64,000 nucleotides of DNA, from contig OY755242.1 in NCBI GenBank assembly GCA_963576725.1, positions 25,223,869 through 25,287,868 on the forward strand. Direction: 5' to 3'. A program made the position numbers and the translations under genes. This document shows, in pieces, positions 63,712 through 64,000 of this stretch. Numbering within the stretch: the stretch's first letter is position 1; the number at the start of each line of letters is the position of its first letter. Under the pieces are notes generated by a model. That model searched no databases, was not told the DNA's origin, and saw nothing but the letters and a program-made list of their open reading frames with translations. Source of the stretch: Azorinus chamasolen (lineage: Eukaryota; Mollusca; Bivalvia; Cardiida; Solecurtidae).

Positions 63712-64000
63712 GTTTGTTTTGTATTATAAAATAGCAACAATAATAACGTTTCAACTCATACTATGTATATACATATACAGGTTTTTACACATAGACAGTT
63801 TGTGTAAGTTTTAATTGGACAATGTCTGATTAGGACCTGTACATTTGCCCATAGCAGTAGCGGGTTCAGTAGGTGAATAACGGCATGGTTGTGTTAGAGT
63901 ATTTATGAAAACCTTCATGAAGTGAAGGGTTAAAAAATTAACTCGTGATTTCTGTATTATGTATAGTTCGACGGGCGTTGTGTTTCCATGTTTTATGTGC
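63712..64000. other. Window end, no feature recognised
   Basis: Includes GAAGTGAAGGGTTAAAA near 63917, possibly the right end of a TTAA MITE. Confidence 0.4.

Overview
This window reads as animal nuclear DNA, most likely from a mollusc and probably a bivalve. Genes are split by introns and carry GT/AG splice sites. Bases are AT-rich and there is a 200-N assembly gap. Most of the sequence is short non-autonomous transposons, tRNA-derived SINEs, 5'-truncated LINEs and long tandem-repeat elements of kinds I know from bivalve and gastropod genomes. An F-type (fucose-binding) lectin gene, a family that is expanded in bivalves, fits this. The species cannot be named from the sequence alone. All calls were made by reading, without database searches.

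Host genes. (1) Positions 217-285 and 1009-1124 (+): two exons from the C-terminal part of a TRPC-type cation channel, continuing the coiled-coil signature; the rest of the gene was not found. (2) Positions 21169-28652 (+): a complete two-exon NTMT1 (protein alpha-N-terminal methyltransferase 1), with a 6.8-kb intron full of transposons. (3) Positions 57411-57632 (+): a possible first exon of an unrecognised gene ending at a strong splice donor. (4) Positions 61033-62058 (-): an intronless, secreted coiled-coil F-type lectin with the complete sugar-binding motif.

Layout. 0-1.2 kb: TRPC exons around a (CT)n array. 1.2-18 kb: dense MITEs with TTAA or TA target sites and perfect central hairpins, a foldback-like element (5.0-6.2 kb), and two hAT-like elements with exact 8-bp target duplications, one nested inside a 2-kb inverted-repeat element. 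18-19.3 kb: a seven-unit 161-bp array with a hairpin end. 21-28.7 kb: NTMT1. 28.7-41 kb: more MITEs and three minisatellites. 41-53 kb: repeated elements built from 165-bp units, with hairpin ends. 54-57.2 kb: nested insertions with readable target duplications. 58.7-59.2 kb: a 433-bp LTR element with a tRNA cloverleaf in each LTR. 61-62.1 kb: the lectin. 62.5 kb to the end: a (CTA)n array and a further tandem-repeat element.

The genes do not form a pathway; they are unrelated neighbours in a repeat-rich region. The most notable item is the miniature LTR retrotransposon at 58726-59158. Each 144-bp LTR contains a tRNA-like Pol III unit (box A, box B-like, T5 terminator), and a Lys-type primer binding site follows the first LTR. 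Two further observations stand out: MITE families with different ends share central hairpins, and a Helitron-like element can be seen inserted without any target duplication.
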